Origin: Grammothele lineata
Lineage: Eukaryota; Basidiomycota; Agaricomycetes; Polyporales; Polyporaceae
Reading direction: 5' to 3'
Length of the DNA stretch: 64,000 nucleotides
Assembly (NCBI GenBank): GCA_002150815.3
Contig: NDFF03000398.1
Location: forward strand, 124,001-188,000
Shown here: positions 12,840-23,405 of the stretch, piece after piece
Layout: every line of letters begins with the position of its first letter
Position numbering within the stretch: position 1 is the stretch's first letter
Notes under the pieces: generated by a model
What the model was told of the DNA's origin: nothing
Database searches by the model: none
The model's input: the letters and a program-made list of their open reading frames with translations, nothing else
Translations under genes and position numbers: made by a program

Positions 12840-13851
12840 TCATCCGGCGACGCCCACCGCCCGTGGCATCCCCATCTCTACCTGGCGCATCATCGAGACG
12901 AGGAGAGGAATCTCCTGCATCTCCAAACCCTCTTCGTCTTCGGCAACAGGAAAGCGGCGTCCAATGCCGATGCCACGGGGAACATCAGGGCGCGAGGTGA
13001 CGGTCTGGCTCCCGACGTACGCCGCAAGAGGTTGGAGGTGGACCATGAAATTGCGGATCATCTCGTCAGAGACACCGGCATCGGAAACCTCCTCTTCATC
13101 CTCGCTGGTCTGGATTCTTACACTGTGGTCGGCGCGCATCGAGTTTCCCACAGTGTTGAACGGTGCGACAGGAGGGAATCGCCCGCCGGCGTGAGGCGCG
13201 CGCTGGTTGACCGTCGAGGTGTGCTTCTCGGCCACAACAGGCGCAGTGTTAGGCCACGCAAGAGGCGTCTTGCGATATTCTGCCCGGTTCATGGGTGCGA
13301 TCTCGGTGTCGTGCGAGGACCCGTTTCGAGTTTGGTATATGACGCGATTCTGAAGGCTTTGGAGGTGCGCCACACGACGCGAAACGCGCTCGCTGGGCTG
13401 AGGACAGTCGCTCAAGCTCCGCAATCTCGGTGGGATGTGAGAGTTGCGGCGCGACGATGACTGGGCGTGGGCGTGCACCGGCGTAGGAGCGGGCGGGGCG
13501 GCCTTGAACGGCGGCCAAGGTGGCGCGATAGGCGTCTCTGGGTCGATCGTAGTTTGCTCTCGATAGGCGGCCCACTGACGGCTCCAGATGGTATCGTTTT
13601 GTCGGCTCTTAGGGCTTGAGGGATCGGCGATGATCTTTGTAGTATATCTCCGTTTAGTGAAAGCGCTTTATGAATGTGGTAGGGAAGAGTTCACGTACGG
13701 GGTCGTCGTCGCGCAAAATGTTGTCGAACTGATCGTCGATATCGACAGCGTCCAGGAGAGGACTATACTGCGACCAATGCCTCTCTGGCTTTGGAGCCAA
13801 AATCCGAAGAGATCCACGATGGGGATCGCGGCGGGACATTGCGCGAGACAT
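12840..13851 (-). CDS. unrecognised protein, 315 aa
   Basis: Two exons, 13851-13699 and 13634-12840, with a 64-bp intron. The join is clean: ..FDNILRDDDP / IIADPSSPKSRQNDTIW... The N-terminus is basic (MSRAMSRRDPHRG); the middle is Pro-rich (APPWPPFKAAPPAPTPVHAH) and then Arg/Ser-rich. The C-terminal third looks more structured, with an acidic turn (QTSEDEEEVSDAGVSDEM) followed by MIRNFMVHLQPLAAYVGS and MQEIPLLVSMMRQVEMG. There is no signal peptide, membrane segment or known domain. The long in-frame exon and consistent splice phase argue for a real gene of unknown function. Confidence 0.65.
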
Positions 13852-14465
13852 TCTACTACGATACGGACGATGTGCGGACGATGTCTATGGCGAAGTGCGG
13901 TGGAGTGGTGGGATACGAAGAGCAGGCGTAGATCAGTACGAGACTATGCAGGAATGCGTATGAGAATCAGTCGTGAGTGAGTAGGGGGTATGAATGCAAG
14001 AGGTGGTATGCAGGAGACGAATATCAAGGTGATAGATGGTCGGAGGAAGCAAGATGCATCGTCCGATGATGAATCTTTGGGCGCTTCGATGTGGACGCGT
14101 CTCGCGTGTCTTCGGCGCGGCTTCCCGTCACATGGGTCGCGTCGACGGACTGTACTCATCATCCATCGATCCTGATCGACTACTGATACTGCTTGACTAC
14201 CGTCTTCTGTATACTATTCGACGTTCTACGCTCCCGGTATTACAACCACAGTCGTTCTGAACTCGGGGGTGTGTCCCCGAGATAATGGTTCTGGTCTGAT
14301 AACGGTTACTGACGCTGACGGAGCAATCCCACACTGTAACACTCTCTTAGAAGTCCAGTCCGAAGCGCGAGCATACACGACCTATCGAGAAGAATTTCTT
14401 AGTCGCGCTGGATAAGCGGGTTCATCTTCCACACAGTAAGGGTTGAAGCCTTTGTAGTGCCCAGC
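13852..14465. other. intergenic, no gene seen
   Basis: Spacer upstream of the 13851 gene and downstream of the glutathione transferase. I found nothing supportable. Confidence 0.45.
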
Positions 14466-15295
14466 TCAGTCAGAAGTCACTTCCACGACGTATCGTTGAC
14501 ACATGCCGCTTACCTCGTCCCACGTTTTCTGTATGCTCGAGCGCGCCCTGATATTCTCCAAGTACTCCGTGAGGCGCGCAAATCGCGGCTCCTTTAGTGC
14601 TTCTAGGGCCTTCCTACCCTCCCCGAGCGGGAACTTGCCTAGTTCATGCTCGAGCACCATTATGATCCGCAGGAGGAAAGGCGCGATGGCCACATCTGCG
14701 AGTGAGAATTCCGGCCCGACCGCGAAACCACCCTGGGGAGGCAAGCGCGCCTGGACCACCGCGAGCGCGTCGAGGAGAACGGAGGCGGGCTCCCCGAGGA
14801 AGCACGCCGCCTTGATAGCGTCGTACAGTGGAGGTTCAAGCGCACCGATGAAGAGCCGCATCTGAGCGCGCTGCAAAGGATCAGATGGCAGTAGGCGTGC
14901 TGCAGGGAAGAGGTCCGCAAGGAACTCCGCAATGACGAGCGACTCGGGGAGCTTCGTGGACTCTAGAGACGGATGGTCAGGCGAGGTCTGGGGCCCCCCG
15001 TACGTGATGACTGGGATCTGTGGAAAGTTTAACTTCACATTAGTTGGAAAAGGGGCGAACCAAGGAAAGAACCCACCTTGCCATGAGGGTTTATCTGCTC
15101 AACGAACCATGCAGGCTTTGCCATGAGGTCGACTGTGAACATAGTATACTCTGCCCCGACTTCCTCTAGTGCAATATGCACGCGATGGCCATAAGGAGAG
15201 AACTGGAAAGAGAGAAGTCAGTCAAGATCGAGTACGTACCCATCGATATAACTAACTGGATGGGTATAAAACGTGATCTGGTTGGATTGAACCAT
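14466..15295 (-). CDS. glutathione S-transferase, Ser-type active-site motif
   Basis: Three exons, 15295-15257, 15202-15077 and 15017-14466, encode 238 residues. The N-terminal thioredoxin-like domain reads ITFYTHPFSPYGHRVHIAL, then NPHGKIPVITYGG (cis-Pro loop) and ESLVIAEFLADLFP (glutathione gamma-Glu binding ES pair). The helical C-terminal domain includes FSLADVAIAPFLLR, the usual N-capping region. This is a cytosolic omega/Ure2p-like class enzyme acting in detoxification by glutathione conjugation or thiol transfer. In omega enzymes the motif is C-P-[FY]; here the Cys is replaced by Ser (F-S-P-Y), which suggests transferase rather than thiol-transferase chemistry. Substrate cannot be inferred. 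Confidence 0.9.
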
Positions 15296-16527
15296 GGTGT
15301 CAGCCGGTAGCGTCGCGATGTCGAGAGGTGAGTGACTGAGGAGGGCGTAGAGCACTTAAGGGAACTCGTTGCGATTGAAAAGCACTCTAAAAGACAAGGT
15401 TTATATGCTTACACCGTACTGCGCAGTAGGCCGAGCAGCCGCTAGCCGGCCCAGAGGTGTTGTGTGCGCTCCGGTGCCTCGGGGTATGGGGCGCAGAAGC
15501 CGACTCGCGTATTGCATTATATGCGCAGCGGATGGTGCGGATGGCCTTACATGGACACGTAAGAATTTCCCCCGGGGTACCTTCTGTAGCTTGAAGGCGG
15601 CTAAGGCGGCCGTGTCGCTCATCTTGCTGCGAACTTGGAGAAAAGGCCCGCGGAGGCGCTTCATGGAATATATCCCGGCGTTCCAGGACCGGCGGCGGCG
15701 GCTATTCAGGCCACAGCCCGTCGAGCCCTTGGCATTGACCTTACGGAAGGACTATGTAGGAACTTGTAGTGTCAAAGAATCATCTCGTCCACTAGCAGAG
15801 GTCCAGCTTTCTGCTACAAGTTTTGGAAGCGCGGCAGACACTCACTATGGTCGATTGGAATCAGCAGCAGACGGCGAACATGAGTTCAAAGATCCATTAA
15901 GAGAGTAGCTAGAACCTGCTCACTTTAACAGGTTGCAATCAACGCGTGTTCAAGACAACGAACCTCAGCGAAGAGGCAGAGAAGAAACGAAGCTCAGTCC
16001 GCGAGTGCCAACGGTTGGCGACGCCACAGAAAGTTCAATTATGTAATGTTGGCCCTGATTGGCACGTGCTTCCCCCCTCAGCGTCGTCTCGTCAGTCACT
16101 CACCGCCATCATGATGATGTTCTCTCCCATTTCCTCCCAGGTTTGTAGCGTTGCTTCTAGCCAGAACTAATACCACAGAAGATGCTAAGTGTGAAGATAG
16201 GTAATCCCAGCTGTACGCAGACTTTACCTTCACAAAGTGCCTTTGTCATTCACTTCAAGGCAGCCTAGTTCAAATCATGCCACTCTAAGTAGTCTTCTTC
16301 GGCGCAGCCGCAACGTGAATTTATCATTTGAATGAATCACTCAGGGCCTCCGCCATGGCCATCTATCTGTTTGACAGCGAAGCAATAGCATGCGACTCCG
16401 ATATCATCTCGGGGTCCTTACGGCCCTGCCTTCAATAGTACTTCTCTTCTGGCCAAGTTCAAGTTGGCTGGCAGCTCTGCCGCACCCTTTTCATCGATCC
16501 GTACTCTCCTCAAAGTACATTAAGACA
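15296..16527. other. intergenic, divergent promoter region
   Basis: Separates the minus-strand glutathione transferase from the plus-strand DUF4419 gene. A 179-codon plus frame (15369-15908) and an 87-codon minus frame overlap each other here, but neither shows a domain or splice partner. I see no supported gene. Confidence 0.45.
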
Positions 16528-18128
16528 ATGCCGGTCACGCTCAAAGTCGCTGCGCACAATGCCAATCCCGTTGGCGCAAATGGGATCACCGATGTTGAGG
16601 GGCTGACAAAGGCCGCCTGCTACAAGGAATGGAAGGAAAGTGGCGACATGTTTGGAACGTCTGCCACCCCAGACATCCTCCCTACCCTCATTCCGTACAA
16701 CAACGGGTTTGTCCACACTGTGATTCAAGCCTATGGAAACCACCATCACCTAGTCATTCGGTACAATCCTACGTCTGGTACAGCAGGAACCAATACTGAG
16801 ACGATCTACTTATCTGTAGGCCAGACGACGTTTGGATTGCGATTCTCTCCCAGCTAAGCTTCTAGTATGTGTGATCGTATCGTTGATAACATTGAATTTG
16901 AAGCGTCTGAACACTTGGTGGACAGTGTGAATGCTCATGCTGAAGAATTACGAGAATATTTCGTCGCCCACGAAGGCAAGAAGGAGCTCCTCATCTTCGC
17001 TGATGGCACGCGCCACACCCTCGACTTTGCCTGGATAGCGCGCACTTTTGCCAGGATGCTCGACGAGCAGGTGCGTACACCTGCTCTCAAGGATTGTTCC
17101 ATTTCCCTTATCGCACTTCTTCCCAGGTCACCGACAAGGCTTTCGTAGAGTGGGCCCTACCTGATTTCACAACGACCACTCCACAAGACGCGACGATCTG
17201 TTCGGTCCTACTCATGGCCACGCTCAAACAGTACGTCCTAATCCCACCCTTCCTTGCAACCCTGGTTGTTCACCTACTCCTCCACCCACCATGGACAGGT
17301 ATTTCACCTATGGCATGGATATTGTCTGTGGCTTGCCATCGGTTACCCTCCTCGGCGAAAAAGCCGACTGGCTTCGCCTACTCGCGCGGCTCGATCGCCT
17401 GCCTACGTTCGGCGACGAGCCCGCCGAATGGGCGGAGATGCTCCGCCCCATTCTCGTGCGCTTTGCCGCCGCGTTTGACGCATCTCCCGACGTCACCTTC
17501 TGGGAGCGTATTGTCAGTCGGGACAGCTACATGTGCGGACAGGACCTTCTCAGCGGATGGATCACCGCATTCTGCGTGTGGGACGCGGACGGGAAGTGGC
17601 TTGCGAAGTCCCGTGCATTTCGTACTGAGGATACAGCGGAAGGAAGTTTCATAAAAGGGCCTCGTGAGTGCATTTCCCCCGCCCACCAGTCATGTATATC
17701 ACAGGATCTGGACTTAAGAAGGATTCCCTCTTATAGCAGGCGAAGGTTGGTACGCTGGCCCTTTGTGCACGCTCGACGGAGTTCCGTACTTCACGCTTGA
17801 TATGGACAAAATCCCAGCGGGCTACGCATCTGTTGACGTGCGCATTGTCGAGAGCGGAGATCACGAGATCGCATGCAAGATGGTCGCAGGTCACGTCGCT
17901 GCCGCAGTGTCGTCTTCAACTTCGATCTCTGGCGCCAGTGAATCCACAGTCGACTGCCCGGGCTCTGTCGCAACAGCGCAGTACGATACTGTGCGCCCGG
18001 CGCCGCAGTGGTTCTTGTACGAGCTTGCGGACAAGCCGAGGAGGGGCTATGAGGAGGAGGAGGCGGAGTTGTTGAGGGAGTTGATGAAGGAGTTGGACGA
18101 GAAATTCGGGCCTGTCAACCTTGATTGA
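16528..18128 (+). CDS. DUF4419 domain protein
   Basis: Six exons, 16528-16760, 16820-16864, 16926-17070, 17127-17230, 17299-17663 and 17740-18128, encode 426 residues in one frame. Conserved blocks of the DUF4419 family are visible in order: NGFVHTVIQAYGNHHHLVIR, RPDDVWIAILSQLSFYVNAH, AEELREYFVAHEGKKELLI, WALPDFTTTTPQDATICSVL, MATLKQYFTYGMDIVCGLPS and LSGWITAFCVW. The C-terminus is a Glu/Lys-rich helix (EEEEAELLRELMKELDEKFG). The family is widespread in basidiomycetes, but its biochemical role is unknown to me. A longer in-frame start (16390) would add a hydrophobic leader, but family members normally begin at the MPVTLKVAAH block, so 16528 is preferred. Confidence 0.9.
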
Positions 18129-18505
18129 AGCATGAATGCAAGAAGTGTCTTATATGGAATGCGATGAAAATTCTCATGTAGTATAGCTGTGACGAGAGTC
18201 CGCAAAGTAGAAGACTGTGCACTGCAGTCTCTCTGAGAAAGCTACGAATTTCCGTACAATGGGTATTCGAGATGTCAGGATATGACCCGACAAAACGCGT
18301 GCTTAGAAAATACCACGTCCCCTCACACAGGTTGGAAAATAATATCTCTGCGTTCAAGATAAAAAGGATGAAAGGCGTATATGTGAGCATCACGCGTGGG
18401 CCTACGTCATTCAGGTAATAGTCAGCTTGGCTAACAGTCGCATACGTACAGCTTGAACATACCACGGGAACGCCCATCTTAGAGCTCGACGCCGGCCTCA
18501 GAGTC
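18129..18505. other. convergent intergenic spacer
   Basis: Lies between the ends of two converging genes. Nothing beyond presumed 3' untranslated sequence was seen. Confidence 0.5.
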
Positions 18506-19513
18506 TTATAGGCTAAGCCCAAGCCCTTTCCCGCCTTCGTTGCTGATGATAGACTGCTTCGCACCTGCCGCAGACGACGCGGTTGCGGTCACACTGGCAG
18601 TCCCGTTCGATGGCGCCGAAGACGCCTGGCCAAGAATCCCCCCAAGGAGGCCCTCGAGCATGCCCTCGATCCCGTCGAGCTGCGGCGTCGCCGAGCGACG
18701 GAGGTTGATCCCGCCCGACGGTGTGGGGAAGATCCCGAGCAGCTTGTTATCCGTAAATGCACTGTACGTCGGCGAGCCGCTCGAGCCAGTGGGTGTGGGG
18801 ATAGCGGGCAGGTACGGGTTGGACTCGACGGGGGCGGGAGTGGCGGTCTCGCTTGTGCTTGCGCTTCCAGTGGCGGTGGCGGACTCGGTAGCGTTGGGAG
18901 CGAGCTGACCTAGCAGGACATCGAGGACGGGCTCGAGGGCCTCGGTGAGCCCCCCAAGCTGGCGCTTCAAGTCGTCGGTGGGGAGGGGAGTAGAAGTCGC
19001 GTCAGAAGAACCTGGTGAGGAAGAAGGGGAATTGTTCTCGACGGTAGGCCCGACAGGTTTGGCATCCGGGCTGGTGGGAAACGGCAGGTCCGTCCCGGTG
19101 GGGAAAGGGAGGTCGGTATCAGTGGGGAAAGGAAGGTCGGTTCCAGTAGGGAAAGGGATGTCGGTGCCAGTGGGGAATGGCAGGTCAGTACCAGTAGGGA
19201 ACGGTAGGTCGGTTCCGGTGGGGAACGATGGGAAATCGGTGCCACTAGGAATCGGGATGCCGGGGAAGCTAGGCAGCCCTGTCCCGCTCGGCACACCGGG
19301 GAAACTGGGCTGGGTTTCGGTCGGGATACTCGGAGGGGTAAACGGGTTCGTCGGGCTGGAAAGGAGGTCTGAAGTGGTATCGGCCGGAGTGAAGCTGTTG
19401 AACGCCGAATCGGTAAAGACCGGGAGCTCAACGGAGCCCTTTTCTCCTCGCTGGGCGAGGGGAAGGGCGGATATGGTAGTGGCGAAAACGGAAAGAGCGA
19501 CGAAGGAGCGCAT
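18506..19513 (-). CDS. secreted protein with PFPTGTDL octapeptide repeats (paralogue A)
   Basis: Single coding exon of 335 residues. It starts with a signal peptide (MRSFVALSVFATTISALPL) followed by AQR. Residues about 95-150 hold seven or so copies of an eight-residue unit, consensus LPFPTGTD. Two short conserved regions follow: KRQLGGLTEALEPVLDVL and, near the C-terminus, LDGIEGMLEGLLGGILGQ ending in GLGLSL. Ser/Thr-rich stretches suggest heavy O-glycosylation, and there is no GPI or membrane tail. A 5'-untranslated intron (GTAAGT..CTACAG, about 19578-19520) and a TATA-like box near 19642 lie upstream. It is paralogous to the gene at 20502-21755. The family is not one I recognise; a wall-associated or matrix protein is possible. 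Confidence 0.8.
   Translation of the reverse strand: MRSFVALSVFATTISALPLAQRGEKGSVELPVFTDSAFNSFTPADTTSDLLSSPTNPFTPPSIPTETQPSFPGVPSGTGLPSFPGIPIPSGTDFPSFPTGTDLPFPTGTDLPFPTGTDIPFPTGTDLPFPTDTDLPFPTGTDLPFPTSPDAKPVGPTVENNSPSSSPGSSDATSTPLPTDDLKRQLGGLTEALEPVLDVLLGQLAPNATESATATGSASTSETATPAPVESNPYLPAIPTPTGSSGSPTYSAFTDNKLLGIFPTPSGGINLRRSATPQLDGIEGMLEGLLGGILGQASSAPSNGTASVTATASSAAGAKQSIISNEGGKGLGLSL
19079..19243 (-). repeat. coding minisatellite, 24-bp unit
   Basis: Tandem 24-bp units encode the LPFPTGTD octapeptide, about seven imperfect copies within the paralogue A gene. Some units vary (LPFPTDTD, IPFPTGTD). This kind of array changes copy number by slippage or unequal exchange. Confidence 0.85.
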
Positions 19514-20501
19514 GGTTACTGTAGGTGAAATTTTCCCTTGGTGAGACGATACGAAGCACTGTACGTACGCCTAACTTACCTCGACAGTGCTTGTGTTAAG
19601 GCCCGAGCTGAACAATGCAGGGGAGCTAGATGCTCGCCCATCTTATACGCAGGCTAGACGGTGGCACGACCCTAGGACATCGGTCGAGATTATTTTGGGA
19701 TGAGGTAGTTCCGAGTATTGAAGAGAGCATCAGTTTGTATAAGGAAGGAATGAAGCTCGCAATAGACTCACGAGCTTGCATACTGCCTTTCGAGGTTGTC
19801 TTCGACGCAAGCGTGAATTACACTGTCGCGCGGCGTAGAGCTACTGTTGGCAACCTGTACTACTTATATGTGATGCTGTGAAGACGCCGCCCCTCTAGGT
19901 GGCCGCATGGCGCAGCCGAGGTTCTGGACATGCCTCTTCTCACATGCAGAGAAGATACACGAGAAGCGAGGAGGGTTTTGTGACGATGGCCGGGATCATG
20001 CATGAGCGTGTTGAGCTGAGAGTCGTTTGATCTGAAGAGACGCCCCTACTTTGTTGGCATTTACTCCCGCGGCGGCGGCCCGACTCCTCCGAAGACCGAC
20101 GAGCGCTTCCGCTTCCTCACGCTCGACTTGCAGGTCGTTTGGTGGGCCCATTCATCGCAAAGTTACGAACCACGACGCGAAAACACAACGCGGTGTCTCG
20201 CAAGCATTCTATTAAGTCTCTGAACAACACGTCGGACCACGTAGCTCTACCAATACGGGTATTCAAAAGCGCGGATTTTGGCCAAACAGATGTGTTTTGA
20301 AATGCGAAGTTCCTAAACCATGCTTGATGGCGTCATCACCGCAGACAGAACGAAGTCAACTAAAGGAGCGTGGGCGTGTGCGGGAGATGACAATACGTAG
20401 TGAGCTCGAAAGCTCTGGGCACTAGAGCAAGGGTAGACCGTCAGCGGTGCATTCTGCAATATATACCCAACCAGGCTACGTACGAGTTGCGCTGGACAGC
20501 G
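19514..20501. other. intergenic, promoter of paralogue A
   Basis: Holds the 5' leader with its intron and the TATA-like box of the upstream end of paralogue A, and the 3' flank of paralogue B. No other gene was seen. Confidence 0.5.
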
Positions 20502-21755
20502 TCAGAGGCTGAGCCCGAGACCCTGTCCGTTGTCCGCGGTGATGGCAGGCGGGCTCGCGGCAGCGGTGTCGGAAGAGGTCGGCGTCGCCGACGCAGTGCC
20601 GTTCGACGGCGGCGAGGACGCCTGGCCGAGAACGCCCCCGAGAAGTCCCTCGAGCAGTCCCTCGACGGCGCCGAGCTGCGGCGCGCGGGGGATCTTGAGC
20701 CCACCGGCGGGCGTGGGGATGAGCCCGAGGAGGCCGGTGTTCGTCACGGTCGGGGTGAGGGTCGGCGGGACGATCTCGCTCGCGCTCGCACTGTCCGTGG
20801 TGGTGGCCGACTCGCTGGACGAGGGGGACGCGGAGGAAGAGATGGGCTCGTGCTCGCCGAAGACCGCATCAAAGATGGGTTCGAGAGCGCTCTCGATGCC
20901 GTCGAGCTGGCGCTTCATCTCCACTGGCAGAGTGGGGAGGGGAGGTGCATCGCTGAAGCCGAAGTGCGGGAAGCCGGGCTCAATGGAGAGAGGGAAATCG
21001 GTATCGGTGGGGATGGGCAGGGGGAAGTCGTTGGCCCTGCGTTTCGGGGATGGCACGTCGGTGGGGAGCGAAGTTGGCACGTCGGTGTCGGTGGGGAGCG
21101 AAGTCGGCAAATCGGTGCCGGTAGGCAGCGCAGTCGGCAAGTCGGTGTCGGTAGGGAGCACTGTCCGTACGTCCGTATCGGTAGGGAGAGAAGTCGGCAG
21201 GTCGGTGTCGGTAGGGAGTGACGTCGGCAGATCAGTGCCAGTAGGCAGGGACGTAGGAAGGTCGGTATCGGTAGGGAGGGCAGTGGGAAGGTCGGTATCC
21301 GTAGGGAGCGAGGTCGGAAGGTCGGTGCTCGTAGGGAGCGAAGTAGGCAGGTCGGTGGGCAGGTCGGTGTCCGTCGGAAGTGACGTGGGCAAGTCCGTAC
21401 CCGTGAGGAGCGACGTCGGCAGGTCCGTACCTGTCGGGACAGGGAACGGCAGGGAGTCGGTGCCCGTGGGGAGAGCTAGGCCGGTGCCCGTCGGGGGCGA
21501 CGGGTTGAAGGGCGGACCAGGGGGGAAAGGGAAGGACGGGAAACCAGAGGGCAGCCCAGTTATGCCCGGAACGCTGGGGAAGCCAGGGTAAGGCGGCTTG
21601 GTGGGGAGGTTCGGCGGAAGGAAGGGGTTGGGAGGAAGGTACGGGGCAGCACCAGTGGGGGCGGCGGGCAGCTCGGGGCCCTGGTTGGCACGCTGGGCGA
21701 GCGGAAGGGCCGAGACGACGGCGAGGGTGCAAAGAGCGACGAAGAAAGAACGCAT
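20502..21755 (-). CDS. secreted protein with LPTSLPTDTD decapeptide repeats (paralogue B)
   Basis: Single coding exon of 417 residues with signal peptide MRSFFVALCTLAVVSALPL and the same AQR junction as its neighbour. A Pro/Phe-rich region is followed, at about residues 90-235, by roughly 14 copies of a ten-residue unit with consensus LPTSLPTDTD. The array ends at PSPKRR. The conserved segments KRQLDGIESALEPIFDAVFG and VEGLLEGLLGGVLGQ, and the C-terminus GLGLSL, align with paralogue A. Upstream are a 5'-untranslated intron (GTAAGTCC.. to ..TAG, ending just before the start) and a TATAAA box near 21881-21887. The protein is predicted to be extracellular and O-glycosylated; function unknown. 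The two copies share ends but differ in repeat unit and number. Confidence 0.8.
   Translation of the reverse strand: MRSFFVALCTLAVVSALPLAQRANQGPELPAAPTGAAPYLPPNPFLPPNLPTKPPYPGFPSVPGITGLPSGFPSFPFPPGPPFNPSPPTGTGLALPTGTDSLPFPVPTGTDLPTSLLTGTDLPTSLPTDTDLPTDLPTSLPTSTDLPTSLPTDTDLPTALPTDTDLPTSLPTGTDLPTSLPTDTDLPTSLPTDTDVRTVLPTDTDLPTALPTGTDLPTSLPTDTDVPTSLPTDVPSPKRRANDFPLPIPTDTDFPLSIEPGFPHFGFSDAPPLPTLPVEMKRQLDGIESALEPIFDAVFGEHEPISSSASPSSSESATTTDSASASEIVPPTLTPTVTNTGLLGLIPTPAGGLKIPRAPQLGAVEGLLEGLLGGVLGQASSPPSNGTASATPTSSDTAAASPPAITADNGQGLGLSL
21053..21480 (-). repeat. coding minisatellite, 30-bp unit
   Basis: About 14 imperfect 30-bp units encode LPTSLPTDTD-type decapeptides in paralogue B. Variants include LPTALPTGTD and a diverged copy containing VRTVLPTDTD. 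At least one unit is truncated (LPTDLPTSLPTSTD), a sign of past unequal exchange. Confidence 0.85.
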
Positions 21756-23121
21756 AGTGGCTACATGGAAAGATGGGGGTCAGAAAGACATCGCGAAGTG
21801 AGTAGCATGTCGGACTTACCTGGACTGAGCAAGTGCTGAGGTCTGAGCTAAAGGGCGTCGAGGACCGGGAAGTCCTCCATTTATACACCGAGCGAGCGAT
21901 GACGCAAGCTCGGGACATCGGACGAGAATCTCCTGAGATGGAACGGATCCAGGCGTTGGAGAGAGGATCATAGAGGGCGAAGAAGGCACGAAGCCTCGTA
22001 GGGATTAACGTCCTTGCAGGCTATCTTCGAGGTCGTCTTCTAAGCGAATAGGGACTGTTATGTTATGGAGTGTAGAGTTCCTATTCGCTTGCTGCACGAA
22101 TACGATGCATTGGCGCACGGGAAAATCGCAGCCGGACACAAGACGCAACAGTAGTAGAGACTTGCGACGCAGTGGCTGAGTGGAGTCCGCACCGGAGACG
22201 CTGGCGCCAGGGCCAATATCCGCGAATGGGGTCGCTTTGGTCTATGCGGAATACGCTTGTAGCTGACGAATTTCAGTCGAACGCTCGACTTTGCTTGATG
22301 GCGGAAACGAGCTGCTGAACGGAAGACTTGAACGTCTTGTCCCCAATTGGGACACCGGGATCGAATTGATGCTGTCGGTCACGGAGCCGTCTCGGAACCG
22401 AGTAAGGGCATGGGCGCGGTCGGGCTCCACACTGCAAGTGAACCCTTTTGTGGGTTATAGCGTGGAGGCAAATCCGCGCTGTCTAACGGTTACCGATGGA
22501 GCAAATCAGCCTCAGAATGGAGGGGGAAAGCGCTGTGAAAACCCACCCCTCAAACTGTCATCCTAGAAATTAGCGGAATGTTGTCTTTCTCGGTCTCCAC
22601 ATGGCCCCGGGATTGAGCCAAACGTGTCGGTGGAGCGCAGTGGTCTCGGAAACATGGCTTCGCCAGAAAGCGCGTCCGGATCGGGCAGACGTTCTACTCA
22701 ACGTCGCGCCACCGTCCGATATGCCACGCCATATGCTGCCACGGAGTCTGTCACTCGGTCTTTCGCGGATCCGATGCGTGCCTGTCTTCACGCCCGCCTT
22801 TCACGGCCAAACGCCGTACCTGTACTCAATGTCTCGATGTACCTCCGTACCTGGTCCAGAATGGCCCAATGATGGGCGGAGCGAGCGAAGGATACCGTGG
22901 TCGTCGTAGCGCGTGAGGCGGATGCAATCCGAGCTTAAGGCATAAAAGCTGATTGCGAAGGCCTTCAAAAGGTATCAGCAACGCGCTCTCCTAAGCCTCC
23001 TCGTAGAAACGTACTCACTCGCCCCGACGTAAGGCCCTTCTTTGCCACTCCGGCGACTGAACAAAAGCCCTGACGACCGCCTTGCGCCCCAGACCTCACT
23101 CTTCCGAAACCACCTCGAAAG
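21756..23121. other. intergenic
   Basis: Contains the 5' leader intron and TATA box of paralogue B at its left end and presumably the promoter of the small cysteine-rich gene at its right end. Several overlapping short frames at 22290-22910 lack support. No RNA gene was recognised. Confidence 0.45.
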
Positions 23122-23405
23122 ATGTATTTCACAAGAATCTTGGCCGTCGTTTTCGCCCTCGCCACAGTCGCGACCGCAATACCGTCTGCACCACAGCCAA
23201 CGATGTCCCTCCCGCCTGTGCCGTGCTCGGGCGAGGGCGACCCCTGCAGCACCGACGGCCCGTTGATGTGTTGCAACAACGAGAACACGTTCTGCAACGT
23301 CCTTGTCCAGGGCCAGCTTGGAGTAAGTCCTCTTTGATGCTGCTGTAAATCTTCGGCTCGTGATTGATTCCCGTTCTACACCAGTTTTGCAAGCAGAACG
23401 TTTGA
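23122..23405 (+). CDS. small secreted cysteine-rich protein (C-C-CC-C-C framework)
   Basis: Two exons, 23122-23322 and 23385-23405, encode 73 residues. Signal peptide MYFTRILAVVFALATVATA is followed by a Pro-rich linker and six cysteines spaced C-x6-C-x7-CC-x6-C-x10-C. The last Cys is supplied by the short second exon (FCKQNV). This C-C-CC-C-C order resembles the inhibitor cystine-knot framework, which is an inference from spacing only. It is too short for a hydrophobin, which has eight cysteines. It lies beside two other secreted proteins and is probably extracellular. Function is unknown; effector, antimicrobial or surface roles are all possible. The intron has consensus borders (GTAAGT..CCAG). 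Confidence 0.75.

Noticed and set aside
15369..15908. 179-codon plus-strand frame
   Set aside because: Overlaps an 87-codon frame on the other strand, has no domain or splice partner, and lies in a divergent promoter region.
18506..21755. Kex2-processed peptide precursors (ustiloxin-type RiPP or pheromone)
   Set aside because: KR/RR sites flank the arrays but do not separate the repeat units, and no UstYa-like or receptor gene is nearby.
23122..23405. Hydrophobin
   Set aside because: Only six cysteines and a CC pair in one place;hydrophobins have eight with two CC pairs.
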